Source: Streptomyces lanatus
Lineage (GTDB): Bacteria; Actinomycetota; Actinomycetes; Streptomycetales; Streptomycetaceae
Assembly: GCF_014655715.1 (NCBI RefSeq)
Contig: NZ_BNBM01000015.1
Location: 62,001-126,000, forward strand
DNA: 64,000 bases
Reading direction: 5' to 3'
Positions 1 through 8,359 of this stretch are shown in pieces; within the stretch, counting starts at the first letter, position 1; the number at the start of each line of letters is the position of its first letter. Below the pieces are notes generated by a model. It was not told where the DNA came from, made no database searches, and saw only the letters and a program-made list of their open reading frames with translations. A program made the position numbers and the translations under genes.

Positions 1-1068
1 CGCCACGACGGCGAGGACGACGCCGAGGACGGTGAGGTTGCGCACCCCGAGCACCGCGGTGAGCTGGTTGATCAGGATCACGCCGGCGAAGTAGCCGATG
101 CTCTGCGGGAGCAGCAGTAGCGCGGACTCGGTCACCGTCGCCCCGTGCACCAGCTGGAAGTACATCGGCAGCGGGATCATCACGCCGTACATCGCGATGC
201 TCAGCAGGAGGTTGGCGAGGGTGCCGTTGCGGAACGCCGGACGGGTGAACAGGCGCAGGTCCACCAGGGGTTCGAGGCGGCTGCGCAGGGTGTAGAGGGC
301 GAAGGCGGCCAGCAGGACGACGCCGATCACCAGGCCGGCGACGGTCTTGCCGCCGGTGAAGCCGCCCTTGTTGCCGGCCTCGGACAGGCCGTAGAGGAAC
401 GCGGTCAGGCCGGGCATGAGGAGGATCAGGCCGATCACGTCGAGCCGGGCGTCCTTGGTGGGCTCCACGACGTTCTTCACCTTCAGCATGGCCAGGACGA
501 TGGTGGCCAGGCACAGCGGGACGTTGATGAAGAACAGCCAGCGCCAGCTGAGGTAGTCGACCAGGACACCGCCCAGTGAGGGGGCGATGAGCGGCGCGAA
601 CATGGCCGGGATCGACACGATGCCCATCAGCCGCCCCAGTCGCTGCGGCCCCGCCGCCTGCGCGAGCAGCGCCTGTCCGACGGGGACGGCCATGCCGCCG
701 CCGATGCCCTGGAGCAGCCGGAACACGATCAGGCTGGTGGTGTCCCAGGCGAGGCCCGCGAGGACGGAGCCGATCAGGAAGAGCACCTGGGAGACCAGCA
801 CCATCTGCTTGGCGCCGAAGCGTGCGGAGGCCCAGCCGCTGAGCGGGATGGTGGCCGAGAGGGCCAGCAGATATCCCGTGACCACCCACTGCACCGTGGA
901 GATCTGCGAGTCGAACGTGGTGGCCAGGGGGCCGATGGCGACGTTGATGATGGTGCTGTCCAGCAGGCTGGCGAAGCCGCCCAGCGCCATGATGCCGCTC
1001 AGCCACCACAGGTCCGAGGTGATACGGCCGGAGTCACCGGTCGTGGTTGGCGCCTGCTCTGTACTCAC
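1..1068 (-). CDS. DHA2-family MFS drug/metabolite exporter (3' end missing)
   Basis: Proton-driven 14-helix exporter of the EmrB/QacA (DHA2) group, integral to the membrane. The 356 readable residues start with a short cytoplasmic tail. A first membrane segment follows, ending in the 'LLDSTIINVA' motif typical of DHA2 proteins. The cytoplasmic 'GWASARFGAK' motif and the 'RLLQGIGGG' segment come next, then many hydrophobic helices. The gene continues past the left edge, so its stop is not seen. The GTG start at 1068 is preceded by GGAGGG about 11 bases away. As first gene left of the thioesterase on the same strand, it likely exports the cluster product. Two copies of a palindromic site lie upstream (1114-1143) and probably bind the cluster TetR repressor. 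Confidence 0.9.
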   Translation of the reverse strand, partial: MSTEQAPTTTGDSGRITSDLWWLSGIMALGGFASLLDSTIINVAIGPLATTFDSQISTVQWVVTGYLLALSATIPLSGWASARFGAKQMVLVSQVLFLIGSVLAGLAWDTTSLIVFRLLQGIGGGMAVPVGQALLAQAAGPQRLGRLMGIVSIPAMFAPLIAPSLGGVLVDYLSWRWLFFINVPLCLATIVLAMLKVKNVVEPTKDARLDVIGLILLMPGLTAFLYGLSEAGNKGGFTGGKTVAGLVIGVVLLAAFALYTLRSRLEPLVDLRLFTRPAFRNGTLANLLLSIAMYGVMIPLPMYFQLVHGATVTESALLLLPQSIGYFAGVILINQLTAVLGVRNLTVLGVVLAVVA

Positions 1069-1111
1069 GGCTGCTCGTTCCCTCCGTCGTCGGTCACGCA
1101 CACCATGCTTC

Positions 1112-1143
1112 CACAACACATGTCGTCTGCACAACAGATGTTG
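1112..1143. promoter_or_regulatory. Putative double TetR-type operator upstream of the exporter
   Basis: Two copies of the palindrome CRACANNTGTYG lie at 1114-1125 (CAACACATGTCG) and 1132-1143 (CAACAGATGTTG). They sit 18 bp apart, about 45-75 bases upstream of the exporter start. A third copy, CAACACGTGTCG, occurs at 12793-12804, 24 bases upstream of the TetR start codon. The shared site, symmetry and placement suggest one regulator controlling export and itself. Binding is inferred, not shown. Confidence 0.6.
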
Positions 1144-1151
1144 GATAGAGC

Positions 1152-1919
1152 TCACGTGTCGCAGAGTGCGCGGGCGATGGTGTCGAGCACGAGAGGGCCG
1201 GAGACCGGCAGGAAGAAATGACCGCCGGGCACCTCGGAGAGGGTGAACCCGGCCGACGTACGAGCCGCCCAGCCGCCCATCACCCGCGCCGGCGTCAGCC
1301 GGTCGTCGGCACCCGCGAACCCCCGTACGGGAACCGCGAGTCGGGTGAGGGGCCGGCCGCGGCTGCTCGCCACCAGGGCGAGGTCGGCGCGCAGGGCAGG
1401 CAGCAGGACGGAGAGCAGCGCGGGAGAGGACAGCACCGAGGCCGGCGTACCGCCCGTGCGCCGCAGCCACTCGGTGAGCTCGGCGTCCGTGCCGCGCCAC
1501 TCCGGCTGCGGACGTACCGCGTCCGGGGTCACCGCGGCACCCGTGAACAGCGTCTCCGGCTGCCGCAGCCCCGGCGTGCGCGCGATCTCCTCCGCCAGCG
1601 CCAGGCCGATGATCCCGCCCATGCTGTGCCCGTAGATCCCGTACGGCCGGTCCAGATGGGGCGCCATCACCTCCACCAGCTCCCGCGCCAGCGCCCCGAC
1701 CTCCTCGACGGCCGGCTCCCGGACCCGGCTGCCGCGCCCGGGCAGCCGTACGGCGATCACCTCGACGCGCGGGTCGGGCACCCGGCCCCGCAACCGGAGC
1801 CAGTCCCGGTAGGCGGCGCAACTCCCTCCCGCGTACGGCAGACAGAAGAGCCGGGCCGGTGCGTCGGACGCCGGGACCGGGAAGGGACGGAGCCAGTCGG
1901 CGGAGACCAGAGCCGTCAC
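1152..1919 (-). CDS. Type II (editing) thioesterase
   Basis: Alpha/beta-hydrolase thioesterase of 255 residues, the usual size for stand-alone TEII proteins that clear stalled acyl groups from carrier proteins in PKS and NRPS systems. The N-terminal 'LFCLPYAGGS' motif is typical of the family. The nucleophile elbow is GHSMGG (Ser99), with Asp205 in 'GADDRLTP' and His234 in 'PGGHFF' completing the triad. Its GTG start overlaps the stop of the MaoC gene upstream by four bases, so the two are translationally coupled. It may instead hydrolyse the finished chain, but the C5N ligases offer a more likely release step. Confidence 0.88.
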   Translation of the reverse strand: MTALVSADWLRPFPVPASDAPARLFCLPYAGGSCAAYRDWLRLRGRVPDPRVEVIAVRLPGRGSRVREPAVEEVGALARELVEVMAPHLDRPYGIYGHSMGGIIGLALAEEIARTPGLRQPETLFTGAAVTPDAVRPQPEWRGTDAELTEWLRRTGGTPASVLSSPALLSVLLPALRADLALVASSRGRPLTRLAVPVRGFAGADDRLTPARVMGGWAARTSAGFTLSEVPGGHFFLPVSGPLVLDTIARALCDT

Positions 1920-2356
1920 ACTCCACCCGGCCGGGATATCCGCACCAACGCCTCCCCGCGTACCGCGAGCGGCCCGTCCACCAGGCGTACCGCCAGGGCG
2001 AGCCGCGCCGCCGGTTGCCCGGTGGGGGTCTCCTCCAGGGCCTTCACCCGCGCCGTGCAGCGCAGCCGTGCCGGGACCGGTACGGCCGCGACGAAGGACG
2101 CGCGGAAGGTCAGGATGTCCCCGGGCGGGAACCAGCCCGCGAGGAGCCCGCCGAGCAGGGCCATGGAGAGCATGCCGTGGGCGATCACGTCGTCGAGGCC
2201 CGCCGCACGGGCCGCCTCGGGGTCGAGGTGGATGGGGTTGGTGTCGCCGTACGCCTCCGCGAAGGCGGCGAGCGTGTCCCGGTCGACGTACCGCGGCGGC
2301 GGCTCGGGCAGGTCGGCGCCGACCGCGAACAGGTCGGTGGAAAGGGCCTGGGTCAT
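1916..2356 (-). CDS. MaoC-like hot-dog dehydratase, HadB-type subunit
   Basis: 146-residue hot-dog protein carrying the (R)-hydratase motif 'YGDTNPIHLD', with the catalytic Asp-His arrangement, followed by 'VIAHGMLSMALLGG'. Proteins of this type dehydrate 3-hydroxyacyl thioesters. In HadAB-like heterodimers this is the catalytic half. The gene downstream of the next dehydratase overlaps it by four bases (2353-2356). With the partner protein at 2353-2790 it would supply the dehydration step that turns reduced beta-hydroxyacyl-ACP into an enoyl unit, building a conjugated polyene because no enoylreductase gene is visible. Distinct from the housekeeping HadB at 20656-21084. Confidence 0.85.
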   Translation of the reverse strand: MTQALSTDLFAVGADLPEPPPRYVDRDTLAAFAEAYGDTNPIHLDPEAARAAGLDDVIAHGMLSMALLGGLLAGWFPPGDILTFRASFVAAVPVPARLRCTARVKALEETPTGQPAARLALAVRLVDGPLAVRGEALVRISRPGGV

Positions 2357-2790
2357 GCCGCGCCGCCTCCCAGCACGAGGATCATCTGGCGCAGCTCCGC
2401 CACCAGTTCGCCGTCCCGGGTGACCCGGGTGTCGCGCGCCACGAACTCCATCCCGCCGCGACTGCGCACGTCCGTGATGCGCGGGGCGAAGCGCAGGACG
2501 TCCCCCGCGTACACCTGGGCGTGATGGACGAACCCCTGCTCGACATGGCGCACATCGGTGAGCCGTACGCCCATCTCGGCGAGGAAGTCGCCGGGTTCGT
2601 CGCGTTCCAGGCCCGCCAGCAGCGCGGGCGGCACCGGGAGGTCCCGGTGGCCTGCCGCGCGCGCGGCCGTCACGTCGGTGAACTCCGGGCCGGGGAGCCC
2701 GACCGCCGCCGCGTAGCGCCGCAGCCGGTCGCGCTCCACCGGCACGCTGTAGGGCACCAGGTCGGTGCCCGCGAACCGCCGGTCGATCAC
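2353..2790 (-). CDS. MaoC N-terminal-like dehydratase, HadA-type partner subunit
   Basis: 145-residue protein resembling the half hot-dog (MaoC N-terminal) domain: it has 'VPPALLAGL' and 'HVEQGFVHHAQVYAGDVL', similar to the 'VVHGDQKFAYARPVRAGD' segment of HadA proteins, but lacks the catalytic D-x-x-x-H motif seen in its neighbour. Such subunits bind the acyl chain and pair with a catalytic HadB-type subunit. The GTG start at 2790 overlaps the ligase stop by four bases (GTGA), and its own stop overlaps the ATG of the following MaoC gene, so the two dehydratase halves are almost certainly made together. The role in the PKS is inferred from context. Confidence 0.78.
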   Translation of the reverse strand: MIDRRFAGTDLVPYSVPVERDRLRRYAAAVGLPGPEFTDVTAARAAGHRDLPVPPALLAGLERDEPGDFLAEMGVRLTDVRHVEQGFVHHAQVYAGDVLRFAPRITDVRSRGGMEFVARDTRVTRDGELVAELRQMILVLGGGAA

Positions 2791-4241
2791 AGCGTGGCCA
2801 CCTTCCGCCGGCCCACCCGTTCCCGGGCCGCGTGCAGCAGCTCGCTGTTGCGGATCAGCTTGCCGTTGGAGGTGCGCGGCAGCGCGGCCGGGAAGTGGAA
2901 GGCCTTCGGGATCTTGTACGGGCTGAGCCGGGCCCGGCACCAGGCCACCAGGTCCCGGCTGGAGACCCGGCCCGCGCGGGTCTCCAGCACGACATGCGCC
3001 TCGATGGCCTCGCCGTAGACGACGACCGCCTCGGTCACCGCCGGGTGCGCCTCCAGGACCGACTCGACCTCGCTCAGATCGACCTTCAGTCCGCCGACCG
3101 CGACGACCGAGTCCACCCGGCCGGTGATGGTGAGCGCTCCGGTGCCGGGGTCCGTCGTGCAGAGGTCGTGCGTGTCCAGCCAGCCGTCCGTGTACCGGCC
3201 GGTGTGCTCGCCGTACACATACGGGTTCTCCGGCAGCGACAGCCGCAGCGTGCCGTCCCGGACGGTGACGTGGATGCCGGGCGCGGGTACGCCCACGGCG
3301 GGCGGCGGCACGGTGCCGCCCAGGTCGGTCGCGATGATCCCGACCTCCGTCATCCCGTACGCCTGCCCGATCCGTACGCCGTAGCGCCGGGCGAACCGCT
3401 CGTACACCTCGGCCGGCATGATCTCGCCGCCGCTGACCGCGAGCCGCAGCCCGTGGGGCACGTCGTCGCCGGTGTTGCGGCTCAGCAGGTCGAAGTGGGC
3501 CGGCACGCCGAAGACGGCGGCGAGGCCGCGCTCGGTCAGCAGCTGGTGCAGCTCGCCCCGATGCGGGCGGCGCGCGAAGTGCAGCGCCGAGCCCGCGTTC
3601 AGAGCGTGCAGCACCCCGCCGATCAGACCGAAGGAGTGCACCAGCGAACTGAGCAGCAGCACACCCTCGCCCCGCCGGGGCATGCCGTCCAGCCGCCCGA
3701 AGCGGCCGATCTCGGCGAGCAGTGACTCGCCGGTGCGGCCGATCACCTTCGGCAGTCCGGTGGACCCCGAGCTGAACTGGAGCAGCCGGTGCGCCGTGCG
3801 GGCCGCGTGCCCCGACGGGCGTCGGCGCACCACCACCTCGCACTGGTCCCGGAAGCCGGCCACCCGCAGCGGCTCCTGGCCCGAGGTGAGGTGGAACTGC
3901 GGTTCGCACACCTCGATCAGCCGGCTGGTCTCCGCCGCGGTCAGCCGCGGGTCGAGCAGCATGACCTGCGCGCCCATCCGCCACAGGGCGAACACCGACC
4001 ACAACAGGGTGAAACTGGGCGGGAGCTGGACGGCGGCCGTGCTGCCCGGGCCCATCCCGTGCGCCGCGAGCAGCGACTCGGCGCGCGCGGTCTCCTCACG
4101 CAGCCGGCCGCGCGTCACCTCCCGCTCGCCGTGGGCCCACAGCTCGCCGTCCCGCCCGTCGCCGTCCAGTCGCCGGGCGAGCCACGTGGCGAAATCCGGG
4201 GCGGTGTCGCCGTCCACGATCGTCTCTGTTCGTGCATCCAT
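2787..4241 (-). CDS. Adenylate-forming ligase, probable 3,4-AHBA:ACP loading enzyme
   Basis: ANL-superfamily ligase of 484 residues. Visible motifs are the AMP-binding P-loop 'LQFSSGSTGLPKVIGRT', 'YGMTEVG' (A5), the hinge 'GRVDSVVAVGG' and the C-terminal lysine segment 'TSNGKLIR'. It would activate a carboxylate as an acyl-AMP and transfer it to a carrier protein or CoA. The gene sits 17 bases after the GriH-type 3,4-AHBA synthase gene and overlaps the dehydratase gene, so activation of 3-amino-4-hydroxybenzoate as PKS starter is the best guess. The substrate cannot be read from the sequence. ATG 4241 was chosen because a GGGGGG stretch lies about 8 bases upstream. Confidence 0.82.
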   Translation of the reverse strand: MDARTETIVDGDTAPDFATWLARRLDGDGRDGELWAHGEREVTRGRLREETARAESLLAAHGMGPGSTAAVQLPPSFTLLWSVFALWRMGAQVMLLDPRLTAAETSRLIEVCEPQFHLTSGQEPLRVAGFRDQCEVVVRRRPSGHAARTAHRLLQFSSGSTGLPKVIGRTGESLLAEIGRFGRLDGMPRRGEGVLLLSSLVHSFGLIGGVLHALNAGSALHFARRPHRGELHQLLTERGLAAVFGVPAHFDLLSRNTGDDVPHGLRLAVSGGEIMPAEVYERFARRYGVRIGQAYGMTEVGIIATDLGGTVPPPAVGVPAPGIHVTVRDGTLRLSLPENPYVYGEHTGRYTDGWLDTHDLCTTDPGTGALTITGRVDSVVAVGGLKVDLSEVESVLEAHPAVTEAVVVYGEAIEAHVVLETRAGRVSSRDLVAWCRARLSPYKIPKAFHFPAALPRTSNGKLIRNSELLHAARERVGRRKVATL

Positions 4242-4258
4242 CGTGCTCGCCCCCCGTG

Positions 4259-5386
4259 TCACTTCTCGATGCAGAACTCGCCCACGGGCCAGCCGACATG
4301 GCGCTTGTCGGTGGCGATGTAGCCGAGCAGCTTGTCGCCGGGCTTCAGTTCGGTGCAGTTCAGGACGGCGGCGCCCGGGCCGAGGATCCGCACGTGCCAG
4401 TCGTCCTGGAGCGTGAGGCTCACCTCGACGCCCTCCTCCGAGCGGGCCCGGACCGTCAGCAGCGGGCGGGACTCCAGCTTCACCCGGCCGACCACGATCC
4501 GCCGGGTGCGGCCGTCCGCGGTCACACCGAGGACGGTGGAGCCCGCCTTCAGCTCGCTCAGGTAGTTGGTGCGGTTGTCGGCGCCGAGGACGTAACTGTG
4601 CAGCGCGCCGGCGTTCACCCGGAACGGCCGGGTCGGCATGTAGGGCAGCGGGTGGGTCTCGCTCACGCACAGCACGAAGCCGTGGGCGTAGGAGCCGACC
4701 AGGATGCCCTCGTCCTTCTCGAAGTGGGTGCAGGTGTCGACGCAGACGCGGTCGCCGAGGCCGTTGTGCTCGATGGACTCCACGGTCAGCGTGGTCAGAT
4801 CCAGGTCGGGGGTGGAGGTCCGCAGCAACTCGCTGAGCCCGAACACCCCGTTGGCGTCCTTCGGCGCGAACAGCAGCCCGTCGGAGCCCTTCTCCAGGAC
4901 GTCGACGATGATGCCGGCCTCCTCCAGGTCGGCGGCCTGGCAGATGAGCTTGCCGGGCGTCTTGTCGGCCGCCGCGATGACGATCTCCAGCGGGATCTTG
5001 GTCGGGTCGCGGAAGGACACGACCGTGTGCTCCAGGTCCTGGGCGGCCGCGCAGGCCAGCCGCAGCGTCGGGTCGTCCACGACGTCGACGAGGGCGCCGC
5101 CCCGCTTCGGGTCCTCGGCCGCCACCAGCCTCAGCTTGTCCAGCTCGGCGGTGGTCCGCACCGGCGTCAGCACGACGTCCACGAGGTCGGCGACCTCCGG
5201 GTCCACCGTGCCGTCCGGGTCCGCCACCAGCACCTTCCGCACCGTCGGCGGCAGCGTGGCGAGCACGTCGGGACGATCGTCGACGAACCCGGCGAGGCCG
5301 GCGTGGATCGCGGCGTCCACGACCCCCTCCCGCTGTCCGGCGTCGACGGAACGGATGTCGATCCAGGCGAACTTCACAGTAACCAT
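4259..5386 (-). CDS. 3-amino-4-hydroxybenzoate synthase (GriH-like, 3-dehydroquinate synthase II family)
   Basis: 375-residue member of the archaeal-type 3-dehydroquinate synthase family ('KFAWIDIRS' at the start, 'PLEIVIA', 'VFGLSELL', 'GDRVCVDTC', 'GSYAHGFVLCVSE'). In actinomycetes these enzymes are GriH homologues, which convert the C7 aminosugar-like product of GriI into 3-amino-4-hydroxybenzoic acid. The divergently transcribed neighbour (5724-6545) is the matching GriI-type aldolase, so the complete two-step pathway is here. Since bacteria make shikimate with a different dehydroquinate synthase, a biosynthetic role in the cluster is much more likely than a role in primary metabolism. 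ATG 5386 follows GAGGCAGGG; an in-frame GTG nine bases later is possible. Confidence 0.93.
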   Translation of the reverse strand: MVTVKFAWIDIRSVDAGQREGVVDAAIHAGLAGFVDDRPDVLATLPPTVRKVLVADPDGTVDPEVADLVDVVLTPVRTTAELDKLRLVAAEDPKRGGALVDVVDDPTLRLACAAAQDLEHTVVSFRDPTKIPLEIVIAAADKTPGKLICQAADLEEAGIIVDVLEKGSDGLLFAPKDANGVFGLSELLRTSTPDLDLTTLTVESIEHNGLGDRVCVDTCTHFEKDEGILVGSYAHGFVLCVSETHPLPYMPTRPFRVNAGALHSYVLGADNRTNYLSELKAGSTVLGVTADGRTRRIVVGRVKLESRPLLTVRARSEEGVEVSLTLQDDWHVRILGPGAAVLNCTELKPGDKLLGYIATDKRHVGWPVGEFCIEK

Positions 5387-5723
5387 CCCTGCCTCGAGTG
5401 GGCCCTACGCCTACGGATCACACCGTCGCAGCGGCACCGGGATCACCGACAGCCGCGAAAGGGCTGGTCGATGGGCGGCTCGCCGGGCGGCACGGTGGGC
5501 ACGCCGAGGGGCGGGCCCGGCCCCGGCCTTCGGGCTGGCCGACCGGCTACCTCGTCCGGCGCCCCGCGGCGCACTCGCAGAGGCAGTCCGTTCGAGGGGT
5601 CGCTCCCCGCGCGGTCCCGGCGAGACTCGGTCACCGGATCAGGCTGTTCGGCACCGCGGGCCCGCCCGGGCCCCGCACCCGCTCCTGACCGGCAATTCCG
5701 GCTCTTTCACCTGGGGGTGGGTC
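5387..5723. promoter_or_regulatory. Divergent promoter region between the two 3,4-AHBA genes
   Basis: 337 bases without a credible gene, lying between the divergent GriH-type and GriI-type genes. Both transcription units of the cluster core (leftward: 3,4-AHBA synthase to thioesterase; rightward: aldolase, ACPs, KS, CLF, monooxygenase) must start here. Ribosome sites are visible at each end (GAGGCAGGG for the left gene, GGGGGTGG for the right gene). I see no clear -35/-10 pair or operator, and no copy of the CRACANNTGTYG site. Confidence 0.55.
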
Positions 5724-6545
5724 ATGACACCAAAGTCCGGTGGACTCGCGGTCCGCCTGGCACGGCTGTCCCGGCACCGCGCGGGACGCCATCTTTTCGT
5801 GCCGCTGGACCACTCGGTGGCCGACGGCCCGATCGTCGCCGCCGGGCGGTTCAACACGCTGGTCCGCATGGCCGTGACAGGCGGCGCGGACGCCATCGTC
5901 GTGCACAAGGGGCGGGCGGCGACCGTCGATCCGCTCCTGCTGCGCGACTGCTCGCTCATCGTGCATCTGAGCGCCAGCACCGCCCACGCCGCCGACGCCG
6001 ACGCGAAGGTCCTGGTCGGCGACGTCGAGGAGGCGATCCAGCTCGGCGCGGACGCCGTCAGCGTCCATGTCAACATCGGCTCCGACACCGAGAGCCGGCA
6101 GCTGGCGGACCTCGGCACGGTGGCCGACACCGCCCGCCGCTGGGGCGTACCGCTGCTCGCGATGGTGTACCCGCGCGGGCCGCGGATCAGCGATCCGCAC
6201 AACCCCGCGCTGCTCTCCCATGTCGTGAACGTGGCGGCCGACCTGGGCGCCTCGCTGGCCAAGACCACCTGGGCCGAGCCCCTGGAGCGGATGGCGGACG
6301 TCGTCGAGAGCTGCCCCATCCCGGTACTGGTGGCGGGCGGGCCGAGCCGCAGCGACGCCGGCCTCGCCGCCTACGCCCGCGGCGCCGTCGCGGCCGGGTG
6401 CAGCGGGCTCGCCGTGGGGCGCAACTTCTTCGAGAGCAGCTCGCCCGCGGCGGTCATCCGCACGCTCTCGGCCGTGGTGCACGGCACCACACAGTCCGCC
6501 CCCGCCGGGGCCCTCGGCGCCGCCGAACCGGTCCCGGCCACCTGA
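5724..6545 (+). CDS. GriI-like aldolase for 3,4-AHBA biosynthesis (DhnA/DeoC family)
   Basis: Class I aldolase of 273 residues, homologous to GriI and the ADH synthase group. GriI condenses dihydroxyacetone phosphate with aspartate semialdehyde to a C7 product that GriH turns into 3-amino-4-hydroxybenzoate. The motif 'VPLDHSVADGP' near the N-terminus, 'VSVHVNIGSDTES', a probable Schiff-base lysine in 'GASLAKTTW' and the phosphate-binding 'VAGGPSRSD' and 'GLAVGRNFF' loops are all present. ATG 5724 follows GGGGGTGGGTC; longer upstream reading frames lack a start with a ribosome site. It heads the rightward operon that continues into the ACP and KS genes. Confidence 0.92.
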   Translation: MTPKSGGLAVRLARLSRHRAGRHLFVPLDHSVADGPIVAAGRFNTLVRMAVTGGADAIVVHKGRAATVDPLLLRDCSLIVHLSASTAHAADADAKVLVGDVEEAIQLGADAVSVHVNIGSDTESRQLADLGTVADTARRWGVPLLAMVYPRGPRISDPHNPALLSHVVNVAADLGASLAKTTWAEPLERMADVVESCPIPVLVAGGPSRSDAGLAAYARGAVAAGCSGLAVGRNFFESSSPAAVIRTLSAVVHGTTQSAPAGALGAAEPVPAT

Positions 6546-6604
6546 CCATCCACCCGGCACATCCGGCCGCGTAAGCGCGCGGACGACGACTCACGGAGAA
6601 CGCC

Positions 6605-6883
6605 ATGCATGAGGAGACCCGAGAGTTCATCCTGACCGTGGTCAGGGACGTCATCAATCTCCCGGTGCCCGAGCGGGTCGACGACGCCCTCCCGCTCGGC
6701 GAGGAGGGCCTGGGACTCGAATCGCTGGCCATGATCGAGCTGGTCCTCCAGTTGGAGGGCGAATACGGCATCGAGCTGCCCGAGGAGGAGCTGGAGCCCG
6801 AACTCGTCCCGGATCTCGGCGCCTTCGTGCGGGCGGTCGTCGACCGGCGTACGCGCCTCGCGGCGGGGAGCCCGGCCAAGTGA
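6605..6883 (+). CDS. Acyl carrier protein (ESL-type)
   Basis: 92-residue carrier protein. The phosphopantetheine serine is Ser40 in 'GLGLESLAMIELVLQLE', where the common D-S-L reads E-S-L. The helix II/III segment 'EYGIELPEEELEPELV' and acidic composition are typical of ACPs. It lies 59 bases after the aldolase gene and its stop overlaps the GTG of a second ACP gene. One of the two probably carries the 3,4-AHBA starter and growing chain; which does which cannot be told. The Sfp-type transferase at 13488-14219 is the likely activating enzyme. Confidence 0.9.
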   Translation: MHEETREFILTVVRDVINLPVPERVDDALPLGEEGLGLESLAMIELVLQLEGEYGIELPEEELEPELVPDLGAFVRAVVDRRTRLAAGSPAK

Positions 6884-7134
6884 TCACGGACGACGAGGTG
6901 GCCGGGCTGCTGCGCGAGAGCGGCCAGCTGCTCGAGGAGTGGGACTCCGACACGGAGCTCAGCCTCGACTCGCTGACCTTCGTCTGGCTCGTCCATCTGC
7001 TGGAGGAACGCCACGGCATCGTCGTGGGCCCGGACGACGAGGAGGAACTCGCCGCCAGCGACACCATCGGCGCGCTGCGCGGCAACCTCGACCGGCTGAT
7101 ACGGGACACGGAGGGCGCGCGGCATGGTGGCTGA
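6880..7134 (+). CDS. Acyl carrier protein (second, DSL-type)
   Basis: 84-residue carrier protein with Ser31 in 'LSLDSLTFVWLVHLLEE' as the 4'-phosphopantetheine site. It is shorter than the neighbouring ACP at its N-terminus and only weakly similar to it, so the pair is not a recent duplication. The GTG start overlaps the previous ACP stop (GTGA) and the last 11 bases overlap the start of the ketosynthase gene, implying coupled translation of ACP, ACP and KS. Dual ACPs occur in aryl-polyene-like and other highly reducing type II PKS loci, where one often serves for starter loading. Confidence 0.87.
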   Translation: MITDDEVAGLLRESGQLLEEWDSDTELSLDSLTFVWLVHLLEERHGIVVGPDDEEELAASDTIGALRGNLDRLIRDTEGARHGG

Positions 7135-8359
7135 GAGCACTACGTCCGACGTGGTGGTGATCACCGGCTTCGGCGTGGTCACCGCCTTCGGCTTCGGCGC
7201 GGACGCCGTGCGCGACGGGGTCTTCGGCGGACGGCCCGGCTTCGTGCCGGTGAGCCGCTTCGACGTGACGCCGTTCCACGCGAAGAAGGCGGCGACGTAC
7301 GAGGGCGGGGGCCCGCGGATCCCCGGCGTCCCGGTCAAGCCGGGCTACACACCGACGCAGGCGGAGGTCCTGTACGCCTGCACGGCCGAGGCACTGCGCA
7401 TGGCCGGCACCGACGCGGCCGGCGCACCGGTGCTGATCGGCACCAACGGCGACCACAGTGCGAGCCGCTCATTCTGGACCGACCAGGCCGAGGGCCGGGG
7501 CCCCGAGGACCCGCGCACCCTGGACAGCATGCCGGGCCGTCTCGCGGAGACACTCGGCACCGCGTTCGGTCTGGGCCGGCCGCGGCTGGCGTTCGTCAAC
7601 GCCTGTGTGGCCTCGACCAACGCCATCGCGCACGGCGCCGCGCTGATCCGGCGCGGCCTCGCCGACACCGTGGTGTGCGGCGGCGCCTACCTCGTCACCG
7701 AGGACGTCTTCGCGAAGTTCGACTCCGGCAAGGCACTGAGCCGGGAGGGCGTCGTACGCCCCTTCTCGGCCGGCCGGGCCGGGCTGCTCCAGGGCGACGG
7801 CGGGGCGGTGCTCGTCCTGGAGTCGGCACGGCGGGCCCGCGCCCGCGGGGCTGAGCCGCTCGCCGAGGTGGCGGGCTGGGGCATGGCGGCCGACGCGTAC
7901 CACGTCATCAAGCCGCATCCGCGGGGAGCGGGCCTGGCACGCGCCGCCGACACCGCGCTGCGCCGGGCCGGTCTCACCCCCGAGCGGATCGGCTACGTCA
8001 ACGCGCACGGCACCGGCACCCCGCTCAACGACGTCGCGGAGACCGCGGCCCTGCACCGGATCTTCGGCGCCCACGAACCGCAGGTCCCGGTGAGCTCCAC
8101 CAAGAGCAGCACCGGCCACATGCTGGAGGCCACCGGCGCGGTGGAGGCGGTCATCACCCTGCTCGCGCTGCGCGACGGGGTGCTGCCGCCGACGATCGGC
8201 TTCCGCGAGCGGGACCCCGGCTGCGATCTGGACTACGTGCCCGGCGAGGCCCGCCCGTCCCGTGCCACCCACGCCCTGTCGCTCAACGCGGCCTTCGGCG
8301 GGGTGAACGCGGCGCTCGTGCTGAGCCTGCCGGGGAACTCCCGAAGGGACGGCGCATGA
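7124..8359 (+). CDS. Beta-ketoacyl-ACP synthase (KS alpha)
   Basis: 411-residue FabF-type ketosynthase. The catalytic Cys-His-His set is intact: Cys161 in 'VNACVAST', His295 in 'VNAHGTGTPLND' and His332 in 'SSTGHMLEATGA'. The C-terminal 'LSLNAAFGGVNAALVL' glycine-rich loop is present. It catalyses decarboxylative elongation of an ACP-bound chain with malonyl units. No acyltransferase is seen nearby, so malonyl loading probably uses the FabD of primary metabolism, as in other type II systems. The stop overlaps the start of the chain-length-factor-like gene (ATGA), consistent with formation of a KS/CLF heterodimer. It is the only ketosynthase with an active-site cysteine in the window. Confidence 0.93.
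   Translation: MVAESTTSDVVVITGFGVVTAFGFGADAVRDGVFGGRPGFVPVSRFDVTPFHAKKAATYEGGGPRIPGVPVKPGYTPTQAEVLYACTAEALRMAGTDAAGAPVLIGTNGDHSASRSFWTDQAEGRGPEDPRTLDSMPGRLAETLGTAFGLGRPRLAFVNACVASTNAIAHGAALIRRGLADTVVCGGAYLVTEDVFAKFDSGKALSREGVVRPFSAGRAGLLQGDGGAVLVLESARRARARGAEPLAEVAGWGMAADAYHVIKPHPRGAGLARAADTALRRAGLTPERIGYVNAHGTGTPLNDVAETAALHRIFGAHEPQVPVSSTKSSTGHMLEATGAVEAVITLLALRDGVLPPTIGFRERDPGCDLDYVPGEARPSRATHALSLNAAFGGVNAALVLSLPGNSRRDGA

Noticed and set aside
53..1246. Long open frames on the plus strand across the exporter gene (for example 145-579 and 587-1246)
   Set aside because: They are antisense to a clear DHA2 transporter and have Arg/Ala/Pro-rich compositions with no motif, as expected for opposite-strand shadows in high-GC DNA.
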